A stretch of 32,733 bases of DNA, taken from assembly GCF_009428905.1 (NCBI RefSeq), contig NZ_WHYR01000040.1, positions 1-32,733 on the forward strand. Direction: 5' to 3'. The stretch is from Desulfofundulus thermobenzoicus. GTDB lineage: Bacteria > Bacillota > Desulfotomaculia > Desulfotomaculales > Desulfovirgulaceae. How positions within the stretch are numbered: the first letter of the stretch is position 1; each line of letters starts with the position of its first letter. The notes beneath the pieces are model-generated. The model made no database searches, was not told the origin of the DNA, and saw only the letters and a program-made list of their open reading frames with translations. A program made the translations under genes and the position numbers. Shown piece after piece: positions 15,871 to 23,375 of this stretch.

Positions 15871-16170
15871 TCAGTCAGACCCGGAAACCAGGGTTAAAAC
15901 CCGGCGGGCGGGGACCCCCTTCACCCGCACCAGTTTATCACGCCCGGTATGGCCCGACAGGATGGCCACCTGCGACCGGGGCACCCTCAGCCACCGGGCC
16001 AGGAAATCCCGGCAGGCCTCGTTGGCCTCCCCTTCCACCGGCGGGGCGGTCAGCCTGATGCGCAGGGCGTCCCCATACAATCCGGCCAGCTCGTTTTTCG
16101 CCGCCCGGGGCTGCACCCGCACCTTAAAGGTCACCGCTCCCTCTTCCTCCTTCAAAAAAAACAAACCCAT
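15871..16170 (-). CDS. YggU/DUF167 family protein
   Basis: A small (99 aa) alpha/beta protein of the YggU (UPF0235) family. The family pattern is visible: VRVQPRAAKNELAG, then LRIRLTAPPVEGEANEA, then VAILSGHTGRDKLVRV. Function is unknown; the fold is established for homologues. The ATG at 16168-16170 is taken as the start (GAAGG just upstream, GTG codon immediately before). It lies 22 bases after yggT on the same strand, a common pairing. Confidence 0.93.
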   Translation of the reverse strand: MGLFFLKEEEGAVTFKVRVQPRAAKNELAGLYGDALRIRLTAPPVEGEANEACRDFLARWLRVPRSQVAILSGHTGRDKLVRVKGVPARRVLTLVSGSD

Positions 16171-16191
16171 CACACCTTCGGAAAAGACACC

Positions 16192-16455
16192 CTAAAGGCC
16201 CACCATCCGCAAAACATTTAAAATCAACTGGCGCAACAGCTCCAGAACAAAGAAGGCCACCAGGGGCGAAAAGTCCAGCATCCCCACGGCCGGGATGAAC
16301 CGGCGGAAAAAGCCCAGCACCGGCTCGGTGACCTCGTAAATAAACCGGATCAACGGATGATAGGGATTATGGCGGATAAAAGATAAAATAATACGGATAA
16401 AAATTAACCAGTCATAGACCTGAAAGGCCACGTTGATTATACGCTCGATGCTCAT
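16192..16455 (-). CDS. YggT family membrane protein
   Basis: An 87-aa integral membrane protein with two membrane-spanning segments (about 10-27 and 62-82), separated by the conserved NPYHPLIRFIYEVTEPVLGFFRRFIP loop. YggT/YlmG proteins lie next to sepF in the division cluster of Gram-positive bacteria and cyanobacteria and have been linked to membrane or nucleoid organisation. The exact role is not settled. TAAGGAG precedes the ATG. The gene starts 10 bases after proC ends. Confidence 0.94.
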   Translation of the reverse strand: MSIERIINVAFQVYDWLIFIRIILSFIRHNPYHPLIRFIYEVTEPVLGFFRRFIPAVGMLDFSPLVAFFVLELLRQLILNVLRMVGL

Positions 16456-16465
16456 AATACACTCC

Positions 16466-17287
16466 TTATTTTAAACCGGCAGACATTTCCCGGGAACGAC
16501 TGGTGGCATCTTCCACCGCCCGCATCAGGGTCACCCGCAGGCCTCCTTCCTCCAGGGCGTATACACCGGCTATGGCCGTACCGCCGGGGGTGGTGACCAT
16601 ATTCTTTAAACGGCCGGGGTGCTCGCTGGTTTCCAGCACCATCCGGGCCGCCCCCAGCATGGTCTGGGCACTCAAAAGCAGGGCCACATCCCGGGGCAGA
16701 CCCACCCGCACCCCGGCATCGGCCATGGCTTCCAGGATAACAAACATATAGGCCGGACCGCTGCCGCTCAAGCCGGTAACAGCGTCCATCAGATTTTCCG
16801 GCACCTCCACGGCCCGGCCCACGGCCGTAAAAATGGCCATGGCCCGCTCCCGGTCCCGCAGTGTGGCATGGGTACCGGCACAAAGGGCACTGGCGCCGGC
16901 CCCCAAAAGGCAGGCCGTATTGGGCATCACCCGGATCACCGGTACGCCCCGGCTTAAAAAATTTTCGATAAAACCGGTGGTAATGCCGGCGGCGATGGAA
17001 ATGAGGGTTTGTTCCGGGCGGAATAAAGCCCCCGTTTCAGCTAAGGCATCGGCTACCACCTGGGGTTTGACCGCCAGAATGACAATGTCCAGGCTTTCCA
17101 CCAGTTCTTTGTTGCTTTCCAGGGCATGTACGCCCAGTTCCTTCCGCAAAAAAGTAAGCCTTTCCCTGCGTGTGTCACTGACATAGAGATCGCCGGCCGG
17201 AATGCCGGCATTAATCAATCCCGTAAGCAATGCCTGGGCCATGGCTCCACCGCCCAGGCAACCGATTTTCAGACCCTTTAAAGGCAC
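16466..17287 (-). CDS. proC: Pyrroline-5-carboxylate reductase
   Basis: NAD(P)H-dependent enzyme for the last step of proline synthesis. The N-terminal Rossmann motif is IGCLGGGAMAQAL. The C-terminal dimer domain carries the family signature GSGPAYMFV...LPRDVALLLSAQTMLGAA and TTPGGTAIAG. The longest frame opens at ATG 17300-17302, but its second and third codons are the GGAGGGG ribosome binding site. The GTG at 17285-17287, seven bases after that site, is the more likely start and gives 273 aa, the normal length. It sits between sepF and yggT, a common insertion in this cluster. Confidence 0.96.
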   Translation of the reverse strand: MPLKGLKIGCLGGGAMAQALLTGLINAGIPAGDLYVSDTRRERLTFLRKELGVHALESNKELVESLDIVILAVKPQVVADALAETGALFRPEQTLISIAAGITTGFIENFLSRGVPVIRVMPNTACLLGAGASALCAGTHATLRDRERAMAIFTAVGRAVEVPENLMDAVTGLSGSGPAYMFVILEAMADAGVRVGLPRDVALLLSAQTMLGAARMVLETSEHPGRLKNMVTTPGGTAIAGVYALEEGGLRVTLMRAVEDATSRSREMSAGLK

Positions 17288-17350
17288 AAGAAACCCCTCC
17301 ATGGTCGACGGTCGTCAGACATCAGTTGCCGGAATAAGCATTAACTCGTT

Positions 17351-17791
17351 TTATTCGATATCGGATAAAATGCCCCGTTCCCAGACCTGTTCCCGTATGT
17401 CGCCGCTAATTTCCATATTGCTGGGCACGGAGAGGAAAATCCCGTTACCCACCTTTTTGATATTCCCGTCCAGGGCGTAAGTGGCTCCCAGGACAAAATC
17501 CAGCACCCGCCGGGCCAGTCCGCCGTCGGCCCGCTCCAGGTTTACAATTACCGGCCGCCGGTTTTTTAAGTGCTCGGCGATACTCTGCACTTCGTCAAAG
17601 GTTTTGGGTTCGGCCACAATTACCCGCACCTGGCGCTGGGTATGTAAACTGACCACCTGCCCCCGGCGCCTGGAAGGGGGCACCATCTCTTCCTCCGGCA
17701 CCCGTTCCGGGCGCCCCGTTTCCATTTCTTCTGCCGGCTCTTCTTCAAAGCCCATCAAACCCAGGACCTTGTCCACCAGTTTTTTGGCCAC
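17351..17791 (-). CDS. sepF: Cell division protein SepF
   Basis: A 146-aa cytosolic partner of FtsZ that helps shape and anchor the Z-ring. The N-terminal MAKKLVDKVLGLMGF is the amphipathic membrane-binding helix. Residues about 17-45 are a flexible acidic/basic linker, and the C-terminal domain holds RPVIVNLE, RVLDFVLGATYALDG and NGIFLSVPS, typical of the SepF dimer fold. The GTG start at 17789-17791 is preceded by AAGGAGGG. It overlaps the end of yggS closely (3 bases), so they are cotranscribed. Confidence 0.97.
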   Translation of the reverse strand: MAKKLVDKVLGLMGFEEEPAEEMETGRPERVPEEEMVPPSRRRGQVVSLHTQRQVRVIVAEPKTFDEVQSIAEHLKNRRPVIVNLERADGGLARRVLDFVLGATYALDGNIKKVGNGIFLSVPSNMEISGDIREQVWERGILSDIE

Positions 17792-17793
17792 AG

Positions 17794-18513
17794 TTATCCC
17801 TCCTTGGTTTTCCGCGGGCCAAAAATGGCACTGCCCACGCGGATAATATTGGCCCCTTCTTCCACCGCCACGGTAAAATCGTTGCTCATACCCATGGACA
17901 GGTAATCCAGAGGCAACCCCGGCAGCTTCGTCTTTAACCCCTCCGCCAGCCCCTTGAGCTCTCTGAATACGGGTCGCACTTCCTCGGGATCCGCCACCAG
18001 GGGAGCAATGGTCATCAACCCCCGTATTCTAATGTTGGGCAGGGATAAAACTTCTGCCACAAAATCCGGCACTTCAACGGGTGGCAGCCCGAATTTGGAT
18101 TCCTCCCCGGCCACATTCACCTGTACCAGCACCGGCACCGTCAAATCCCGCTCCCGGGCCCGGCGGCTGATTTCCGCGGCCAGCCGCCAGCTGTCCAGGG
18201 AATGAATCAGGGTTACCCGGCCAATTATGTATTTTACCTTGTTTGTCTGCAGGTGACCGATTAAATGCCATTCTATGTCCGGGGGCAGATGGGGTTGCTT
18301 GTCCAGCAGTTCCTGCACCCGGTTTTCCCCCAGGGCCTGCACCCCGCTCGCCAGCGCCTCGTGGATAACCGCCGGTGGTATGGTTTTGGTTACGGCCACC
18401 AGCTTTACCGACCGGGGGTCCCGTCCGGCCCGATGAGCGGCTATCTTCAGTTTTTCCCGCACCAGCTCCAGGTTTTCCCTGATCCCCAAAACGTTCCCAT
18501 CCTTTGCCGCCAT
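17794..18513 (-). CDS. YggS family PLP homeostasis protein
   Basis: Type III-fold PLP-binding protein (YggS/YlmE/PLPBP family) involved in vitamin B6 and amino-acid homeostasis. The PLP lysine is in VAVTKTIPP (K43). LGENRVQEL, WHLIGHLQTNK and the phosphate-binding MGMSNDF and VGSAIFG segments are all present. The start is set at ATG 18511-18513 (MAAKDGNVLG). The ribosome binding site there is weak; a TTG a few codons inside, after AAAGGATGG, is possible. An open frame continues upstream to 18645 but is not family-like. About 240 bases between this gene and phoU hold no recognised gene. Confidence 0.94.
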   Translation of the reverse strand: MAAKDGNVLGIRENLELVREKLKIAAHRAGRDPRSVKLVAVTKTIPPAVIHEALASGVQALGENRVQELLDKQPHLPPDIEWHLIGHLQTNKVKYIIGRVTLIHSLDSWRLAAEISRRARERDLTVPVLVQVNVAGEESKFGLPPVEVPDFVAEVLSLPNIRIRGLMTIAPLVADPEEVRPVFRELKGLAEGLKTKLPGLPLDYLSMGMSNDFTVAVEEGANIIRVGSAIFGPRKTKEG

Positions 18514-18755
18514 TGTCCACCCGCTTGCCCGCCGGAAAAGGCATCTCCGGTTCCAGTTTTTCCACGGCACCAGTTTCCAATGCACGAAGCAAGAGAGCCA
18601 CCCGGGGAACCGGAGCTTCAACCGGGGCATTTCGGGGGCATGCAATTCTGCCCCCCCATTCCCACAGAACGTTAACTTCTTTTATTCGCCGGACACCGGA
18701 CCAAATCCTGCAAAAAAATAATCCTGCGGCCACTGACGAAAAATTTCGGATTTAA

Positions 18756-19415
18756 TTAATTCAACTCCCGCCGCTCCCCGGTGACCAGGTAAATAACCGC
18801 CTCCCCGATGTTGGTGGCGTGATCGGCAATGCGTTCCAGGTAACGGCTCACATACAGCAGGTAGGCCGACTGCATGACCGTTTTGGGATTTTCCACCATT
18901 CCATCGATCAGCTCCCGGAAGGCCCGGGCAAAGATATAATCCACCTCGTCATCCAGAGCACACATATCCCGCGCTTTCTGCACATCACCATGCACATAGG
19001 CATCCAGCCCGTCCTTGACCATCTGCTGAGCCAGCTGTCCCATGCGGGGGATATATTCCAGGGGTTTCACCGTGATGGGCTGACCGCTCAAACACATGGT
19101 GGCCCGGGCGATGTCCACCGCATGATCGGCCATTCTTTCCAGGCTCAGTAAAATTTTAATGCCGGTGATGGCCACCCGCAGATCCCGGGCTATGGGTTGC
19201 TGGGTGGCAATTAATTTTACGCATTTATCTTCTATTTCCAGGTATAGCTCATCAATCATTTCATCGCCCATGATTACCTGGGCCGCTCCGGCCACATCCA
19301 ACCGCACCAGGGATTGGACCGCATCATAGATGGCCTGTTCCACCAGGCTGGCCATGCGCAGGATGTCCTGCTGGAGTTCGGCCAGGGCTTTGTCAAAGGA
19401 AGACCGGGGACTCAC
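18756..19415 (-). CDS. phoU: Phosphate signalling protein PhoU
   Basis: A two-repeat helical PhoU protein (219 aa) that links the Pst phosphate transporter to the PhoR kinase and dampens the response when phosphate is plentiful. Each half carries the metal-binding pattern ERMADHAVDIA (about 112-122) and ERIADHATNIGEAV near the end. GAAGGAGG lies 8 bases ahead of the GTG start (19413-19415). It follows pstB by 86 bases on the same strand. Confidence 0.96.
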   Translation of the reverse strand: MSPRSSFDKALAELQQDILRMASLVEQAIYDAVQSLVRLDVAGAAQVIMGDEMIDELYLEIEDKCVKLIATQQPIARDLRVAITGIKILLSLERMADHAVDIARATMCLSGQPITVKPLEYIPRMGQLAQQMVKDGLDAYVHGDVQKARDMCALDDEVDYIFARAFRELIDGMVENPKTVMQSAYLLYVSRYLERIADHATNIGEAVIYLVTGERRELN

Positions 19416-19500
19416 CGTATTATACCTCCTTCAAAGAAAAACCCTCCACTGGTCTTATGATATGCCACCGCCCCTGGAATGGAACCGGCCAAAGAATCCA

Positions 19501-20277
19501 TCAACCGAACCGGCCGGTGATGTAATCCTCGGTGCGCTGATCCTGCGGGCGGGTAAAAATATCTTCGGTGACACCCCACTCCACCAGCTCACCGTTGAGG
19601 AAATAGGCGGTAATATCCGATACCCGGGCCGCCTGCTGCATATTATGGGTGACAATGACAATAGTATAATCCTTTTTCAGTACCTGAATCAATTCTTCGA
19701 TTTTTAATGTGGAAATGGGGTCCAGGGCCGAACTGGGTTCATCCATGAGCACCACCTCCGGTTCCACGGCCAGCAACCGGGCAATGCACAAACGCTGCTG
19801 TTGTCCTCCGGAAAGACCCAGGGCGGATTTGAAGAGCCTGTCCTGCACCTCATCCCACAGGGCTGCCCGCCGCAGGCTGGTTTCCACAATCTCATCCAGC
19901 CGGCGCCGGTTGCGGATACCGTGAATGCGCGGTCCATAGGCCACATTATCATAAACCGACATGGGGAAGGGGTTGGGACGCTGGAACACCATCCCCACCC
20001 GCTTGCGCAAAGCCACCACATCCACATCCGGCGAGTAGATATTCTGGCCGTCCAGCAAAACCGTTCCTTCCACCCGCACCCCTTCAATAAGGTCGTTCAT
20101 ACGGTTTAAAGTGCGCAGAAAAGTGGACTTGCCGCAACCGGAAGGACCGATAAGGGCTGTAATTTGATTGGCCCTCACTTCCAGGTTGATCTTTTTGAGG
20201 GCCTGAAAATCTTTATAAAAGAGGTTCATATCTTTAACCAAAACCTTAATGTTTCCTTCCTCCTGTTTATTCTTCAA
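19501..20277 (-). CDS. pstB: Phosphate ABC transporter ATP-binding protein PstB
   Basis: ATPase subunit of the high-affinity phosphate importer (258 aa). Walker A is GPSGCGKST (44-52), the signature is LSGGQQQR (155-162), Walker B is [13 protein letters not shown] (175-187), and the switch histidine lies in IVTHNMQQA. The start used is TTG 20275-20277, with GGGGGGTG upstream. An AGGAGGAAGG inside the first codons lies 8 bases from an in-frame ATT, so a rare ATT start cannot be excluded. The permease genes pstA and pstC and the binding-protein gene pstS are absent from the window. Confidence 0.96.
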   Translation of the reverse strand: MKNKQEEGNIKVLVKDMNLFYKDFQALKKINLEVRANQITALIGPSGCGKSTFLRTLNRMNDLIEGVRVEGTVLLDGQNIYSPDVDVVALRKRVGMVFQRPNPFPMSVYDNVAYGPRIHGIRNRRRLDEIVETSLRRAALWDEVQDRLFKSALGLSGGQQQRLCIARLLAVEPEVVLMDEPSSALDPISTLKIEELIQVLKKDYTIVIVTHNMQQAARVSDITAYFLNGELVEWGVTEDIFTRPQDQRTEDYITGRFG

Positions 20278-20336
20278 CGGGCACCCCCCCTGAACTTATT
20301 CCCGTACGTAACTGCGGCCAATTTTAACAAAAGAAT

Positions 20337-20374
20337 ATTATAAACCCGTTACTGCCAGGTTAATATTTAATTAA
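20337..20374 (-). promoter_or_regulatory. PhoP-box-like hexamers and -10 box upstream of pstB
   Basis: On the minus strand TTAATT (20369-20374), TTAACC (20358-20363) and GTAACG (20347-20352) lie at exact 11-base steps. TATAAT (20337-20342) follows after 4 bases. This is the layout of a PhoP-activated Firmicute promoter with no good -35. The first hexamer overlaps the phoR stop codon. Confidence 0.55.
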
Positions 20375-21756
20375 GACGGCGACTCTTTATCCAGGGGCAG
20401 GGTAAAGCTAAAAAGGCTTCCCTTGCCGGGAGTGCTTTCCACCTCTACCTTACCACCATGGGCCCGGATAATATGTTTGACAATGGCCAGCCCCACCCCG
20501 ATACCGCCCAGTTCCCGGGAACGGGCCTTATCGGCCCGGTAAAAACGTTCAAAAATACGGGGCAGGCTTTCCGCGGGAATACCAATGCCCGTATCCTCCA
20601 CTTCCACCCGCACCTTATCTTCCAGCACGGCGGCCCGGATGGTCACCCGGCCCCGGGCCGGCGTATATTTCACCGCGTTATCCACCAGGTTGATCAATAC
20701 CTGGGCCAGCATGTCGGGATCACCCTGCACCCGGGGCAGCTCCCGGGACAACTCCACGGAAAGGTTGATCTCCTTTTCCCGGGCCTGGGGACGGAATAAT
20801 GAAACCACCCGGTTGATAATGTCTTCCAAATCCACGGGCTGCCAGCGATGAACCACCCGGCGCTCTTCTATTTTGGACAAATAGAGCATATCGTCAACCA
20901 GCCGGGTAAGGCGTTCCGTCTCTTTGTTCATTATTTCCAGGAAGTGACGCGCCGTAGCGGGGTCTTCCAGCGCCCCGTCCAGCAGGGTTTCCACAAAACC
21001 CCGGATGGAAGTGAGGGGGGTGCGCAGCTCATGGGATACGTTGGCCACAAATTCCGTCCGCATCTGATCCAGCTTGCGCCGTTCCGTAACATCCCTTAAC
21101 AGGACCACCACCCCGCCGGTCTCCTGTCCCGACCCCTTCAGGGGTGTGGCATGCAGGCGAAAGATGCGGGGTTCGGGACCGATAATCTTTACTTCTTCGG
21201 AAATGGGTTCCTGTTTGTTCAGCGCTTTCTGCAGGATGCGTTCCACATCGTAATTGCGGATCACCCCCAGGATGTTTTTACCCTGGCACTCCTCCTGGCG
21301 CAAATCAAAAAGTTCTTCCACCACCGGATTGATCACCAGCACATGCCCTTCCCGGTCCAGGGCAATTACCCCGTCGGCCATGCTGTCCAGAATGGCCCGG
21401 GCCCGGTTCCTTTCCTCGGTAATGATACTGATGGTTTCCCGCAGCTGCCTGGCCATGTTGTTGATGTTGCGGGCCAGTTCGCCGATCTCGTCCTGGGAGT
21501 AGATGCGCAGTTCCCGATTCAGCCTGCCCCGGGCCATCTCCCGGGCCGTTTCGCTAATCTCATTCAACGGGCTGACCACCCGATGATACAAAAGCCAGGC
21601 CAGTCCCACGGACAGGGAGACCACCACCGCCAGCGCACCGTACAGGCCCAACACCCGGGCGGCGTAAAGTTGGAGCAGGGCAAAGAAGATGAGCAACAGG
21701 AAAAAGTAGCTGGCCACCGGGCGCCAGGTGATCCCCTGCGGAAAAACAATTTTCAA
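20371..21756 (-). CDS. phoR: Phosphate-regulon sensor histidine kinase PhoR
   Basis: Membrane histidine kinase (461 aa) that phosphorylates PhoP. Two close membrane helices (about 14-36 and 39-57) leave almost no extracytoplasmic loop. HAMP (58-110) and PAS (about 117-225) domains follow, then HisKA with H242 in SHELRTPL, and the ATPase domain with N360, DTGIGI (388-393) and GIGVGLA (418-424). Lack of an outside sensor domain fits the family view that phosphate status is read through Pst/PhoU. The TTG start (21754-21756) uses GGGAGGTG inside the end of phoP; the genes are 2 bases apart and surely cotranscribed. Confidence 0.95.
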   Translation of the reverse strand: MKIVFPQGITWRPVASYFFLLLIFFALLQLYAARVLGLYGALAVVVSLSVGLAWLLYHRVVSPLNEISETAREMARGRLNRELRIYSQDEIGELARNINNMARQLRETISIITEERNRARAILDSMADGVIALDREGHVLVINPVVEELFDLRQEECQGKNILGVIRNYDVERILQKALNKQEPISEEVKIIGPEPRIFRLHATPLKGSGQETGGVVVLLRDVTERRKLDQMRTEFVANVSHELRTPLTSIRGFVETLLDGALEDPATARHFLEIMNKETERLTRLVDDMLYLSKIEERRVVHRWQPVDLEDIINRVVSLFRPQAREKEINLSVELSRELPRVQGDPDMLAQVLINLVDNAVKYTPARGRVTIRAAVLEDKVRVEVEDTGIGIPAESLPRIFERFYRADKARSRELGGIGVGLAIVKHIIRAHGGKVEVESTPGKGSLFSFTLPLDKESPS

Positions 21757-21758
21757 AA

Positions 21759-22469
21759 TCAGGGCACCTCCCGGAAGCGATAACCCACTCCGCGCACCGT
21801 TTCAATATACTGGGGAGCGCCGGGCACCTGTTCCAGTTTTTGGCGGATATGCCGGATATGCACATCCACCGTCCGGGAATCTCCCGCGTAATCATAACCC
21901 CATATTTGCTCGAGCAGGTAATCCCGGGAAAATACCTTCCCCGGTTCACTGGCCAGAAAACGCAGCAATTCAAATTCCTTGGGAGTCAGATCCTGTTTAA
22001 TCCCGTCCAGGGTAACCAGGAAACGGTCCTGATCGATAACCAGCCGCCCGTGCACCAGTTTTCCCCGCTCCGGACGGGTATTGCGGCTTTCCGCCTCTAT
22101 GACCGTGCGGCGCAGGCGGGCTTTCACCCGGGCCAGCAGTTCCCGCGGGCTGAAGGGCTTGGTCACATAATCGTCGGCCCCCATTTCCAGACCCAGAATC
22201 TTGTCCAGTTCCTCCCCCCGGGCACTGAGCATAATCACGGGAATGTGGCGGGTTTCTTCGCCCTGCTGCAGCTCCCGGCACACCGCCAGGCCGTCCTGCC
22301 CGGGCAACATCACATCCAGCAGGATCAAATCCGGGCGCTGGGAACGGGCCGCCTCAATGGCCGCGTTACCGTCCAGGGCGGTAATTACCTCGTAACCTTC
22401 CCGTTCCAGGTTAAAACGGATCAGTTCGACAATATGTTCCTCATCATCCACCACCAAAATTTTGGGCAT
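21759..22469 (-). CDS. phoP: Response regulator PhoP (OmpR family)
   Basis: Two-domain transcription factor (236 aa). The receiver domain holds D8/D9, the phosphorylated D52 (LLDVMLPGQDG) and K104 (YVTKPFSP). The C-terminal winged helix contains LTPKEFELLRFLA and the RTVDVHIRHIRQKLE recognition helix. The start is ATG 22467-22469, with GGGAGG ten bases upstream; a longer frame to 22661 only overlaps pgeF. With the adjacent phoR, pstB and phoU it forms a phosphate-response module. Confidence 0.96.
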   Translation of the reverse strand: MPKILVVDDEEHIVELIRFNLEREGYEVITALDGNAAIEAARSQRPDLILLDVMLPGQDGLAVCRELQQGEETRHIPVIMLSARGEELDKILGLEMGADDYVTKPFSPRELLARVKARLRRTVIEAESRNTRPERGKLVHGRLVIDQDRFLVTLDGIKQDLTPKEFELLRFLASEPGKVFSRDYLLEQIWGYDYAGDSRTVDVHIRHIRQKLEQVPGAPQYIETVRGVGYRFREVP

Positions 22470-22486
22470 TTGCTCACAACCTCCCA

Positions 22487-23308
22487 TTATGTGAGCATAA
22501 TCAGCGAAGCCATCCTGCCGGTGCAACCTTTGCTCCCGCGGTAGGAGAAGAATAGATCCTGCCGGCAGGAAGTACAGATACCGGCCAGGGTGATATTTCC
22601 CGGTAAAAGTCCGGCGTTCAGGAGAATCAACCGGTTGGCTTCCCAGAGGTCCAGCCGCCACTTCCCACCGCCCCGGGGAATGAAAACCTGTTGCCAGAAA
22701 GGCAGATTTTTTTGAAAGGAGTCCACCAGCGGTGCATCCACTTCATAACAGCAGGGTCCGATGGAAGGGCCGATAATGGCCAGACAGTCCCGGGGACGGC
22801 AACCGTAAACGCGGCTCATGGTCTGCACGGTTTTCCACCCGATGGACAGGCAGGTACCCTTCCACCCGGCGTGGGCCAGGGCCACCACCCGGCACACCGG
22901 ATCCAGCAGAAAAATGGGGACACAATCGGCATAGTAGCTGGACAGGGGCAACAATCGCTCACCCGTAACCAGGGCGTCGGTGGCGGGGAGGGAATCTTCG
23001 CCGGCCACGGCACCCCGCCCCCGGTGGCTGCGGTCCACCACCGCCACCCGGTCCCCGTGCACCTGCTGGCCGGCCACCAGGTGGGCGGGATCCATACCCA
23101 GGGCGGCACAGGCCCGGGAACGGTTAACCAGCACACGGGCCGGATGATCACCCACGTGAAAGGCCATGTTCAAACTGGCATAAACCCCGTCACTGACGCC
23201 ACCATGGCGGGTGGTAAAACCGTGGCTCACCAGCCCGGTGGACGCAAAGGATGCCCAGAACAAAATACGCACATCGCCGCTGGTGATAAAGCCAGATCCG
23301 GCATTCAA
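22487..23308 (-). CDS. pgeF: Multi-copper-oxidase-like purine nucleoside phosphorylase (PgeF/YlmD, laccase domain)
   Basis: A 273-aa protein of the DUF152/YfiH-YlmD family. Homologues bind zinc, act on purine nucleosides and have also been tied to peptidoglycan editing. The metal ligands appear as H84 (QQVHGD), C129 (YYADCVP) and H146 (AHAGWKG). The family ending CTSCRQDLFFSYRG is present. The start is TTG 23306-23308, ten bases after GAGGGG. In other Firmicutes ylmD stands directly before ylmE (yggS); here phoP-phoR-pstB-phoU lie in between. Its promoter may drive the phosphate genes too, since phoP begins 17 bases after its stop. Confidence 0.94.
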   Translation of the reverse strand: MNAGSGFITSGDVRILFWASFASTGLVSHGFTTRHGGVSDGVYASLNMAFHVGDHPARVLVNRSRACAALGMDPAHLVAGQQVHGDRVAVVDRSHRGRGAVAGEDSLPATDALVTGERLLPLSSYYADCVPIFLLDPVCRVVALAHAGWKGTCLSIGWKTVQTMSRVYGCRPRDCLAIIGPSIGPCCYEVDAPLVDSFQKNLPFWQQVFIPRGGGKWRLDLWEANRLILLNAGLLPGNITLAGICTSCRQDLFFSYRGSKGCTGRMASLIMLT

Positions 23309-23343
23309 AACAGGAAAACCCCTCTTTTATAGATTCAACATAA

Positions 23344-23372
23344 ATTATAACGGTACGTAAGGGGTTGTGCAA
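23344..23372 (-). promoter_or_regulatory. Promoter of pgeF and probably phoPR
   Basis: TTGCAC (23367-23372) and TATAAT (23344-23349) are 17 bases apart, with the start predicted about 25 bases ahead of the pgeF start codon. The -35 lies just past the end of the upstream RNase-like gene. Confidence 0.77.
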
Positions 23373-23375
23373 TGT

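Noticed and set aside
18514-18733. Minus-strand frames upstream of yggS
   Set aside because: Two open frames exist but neither has a ribosome binding site or family pattern, and codon third positions look random. No gene is called, though a decayed fragment is possible.
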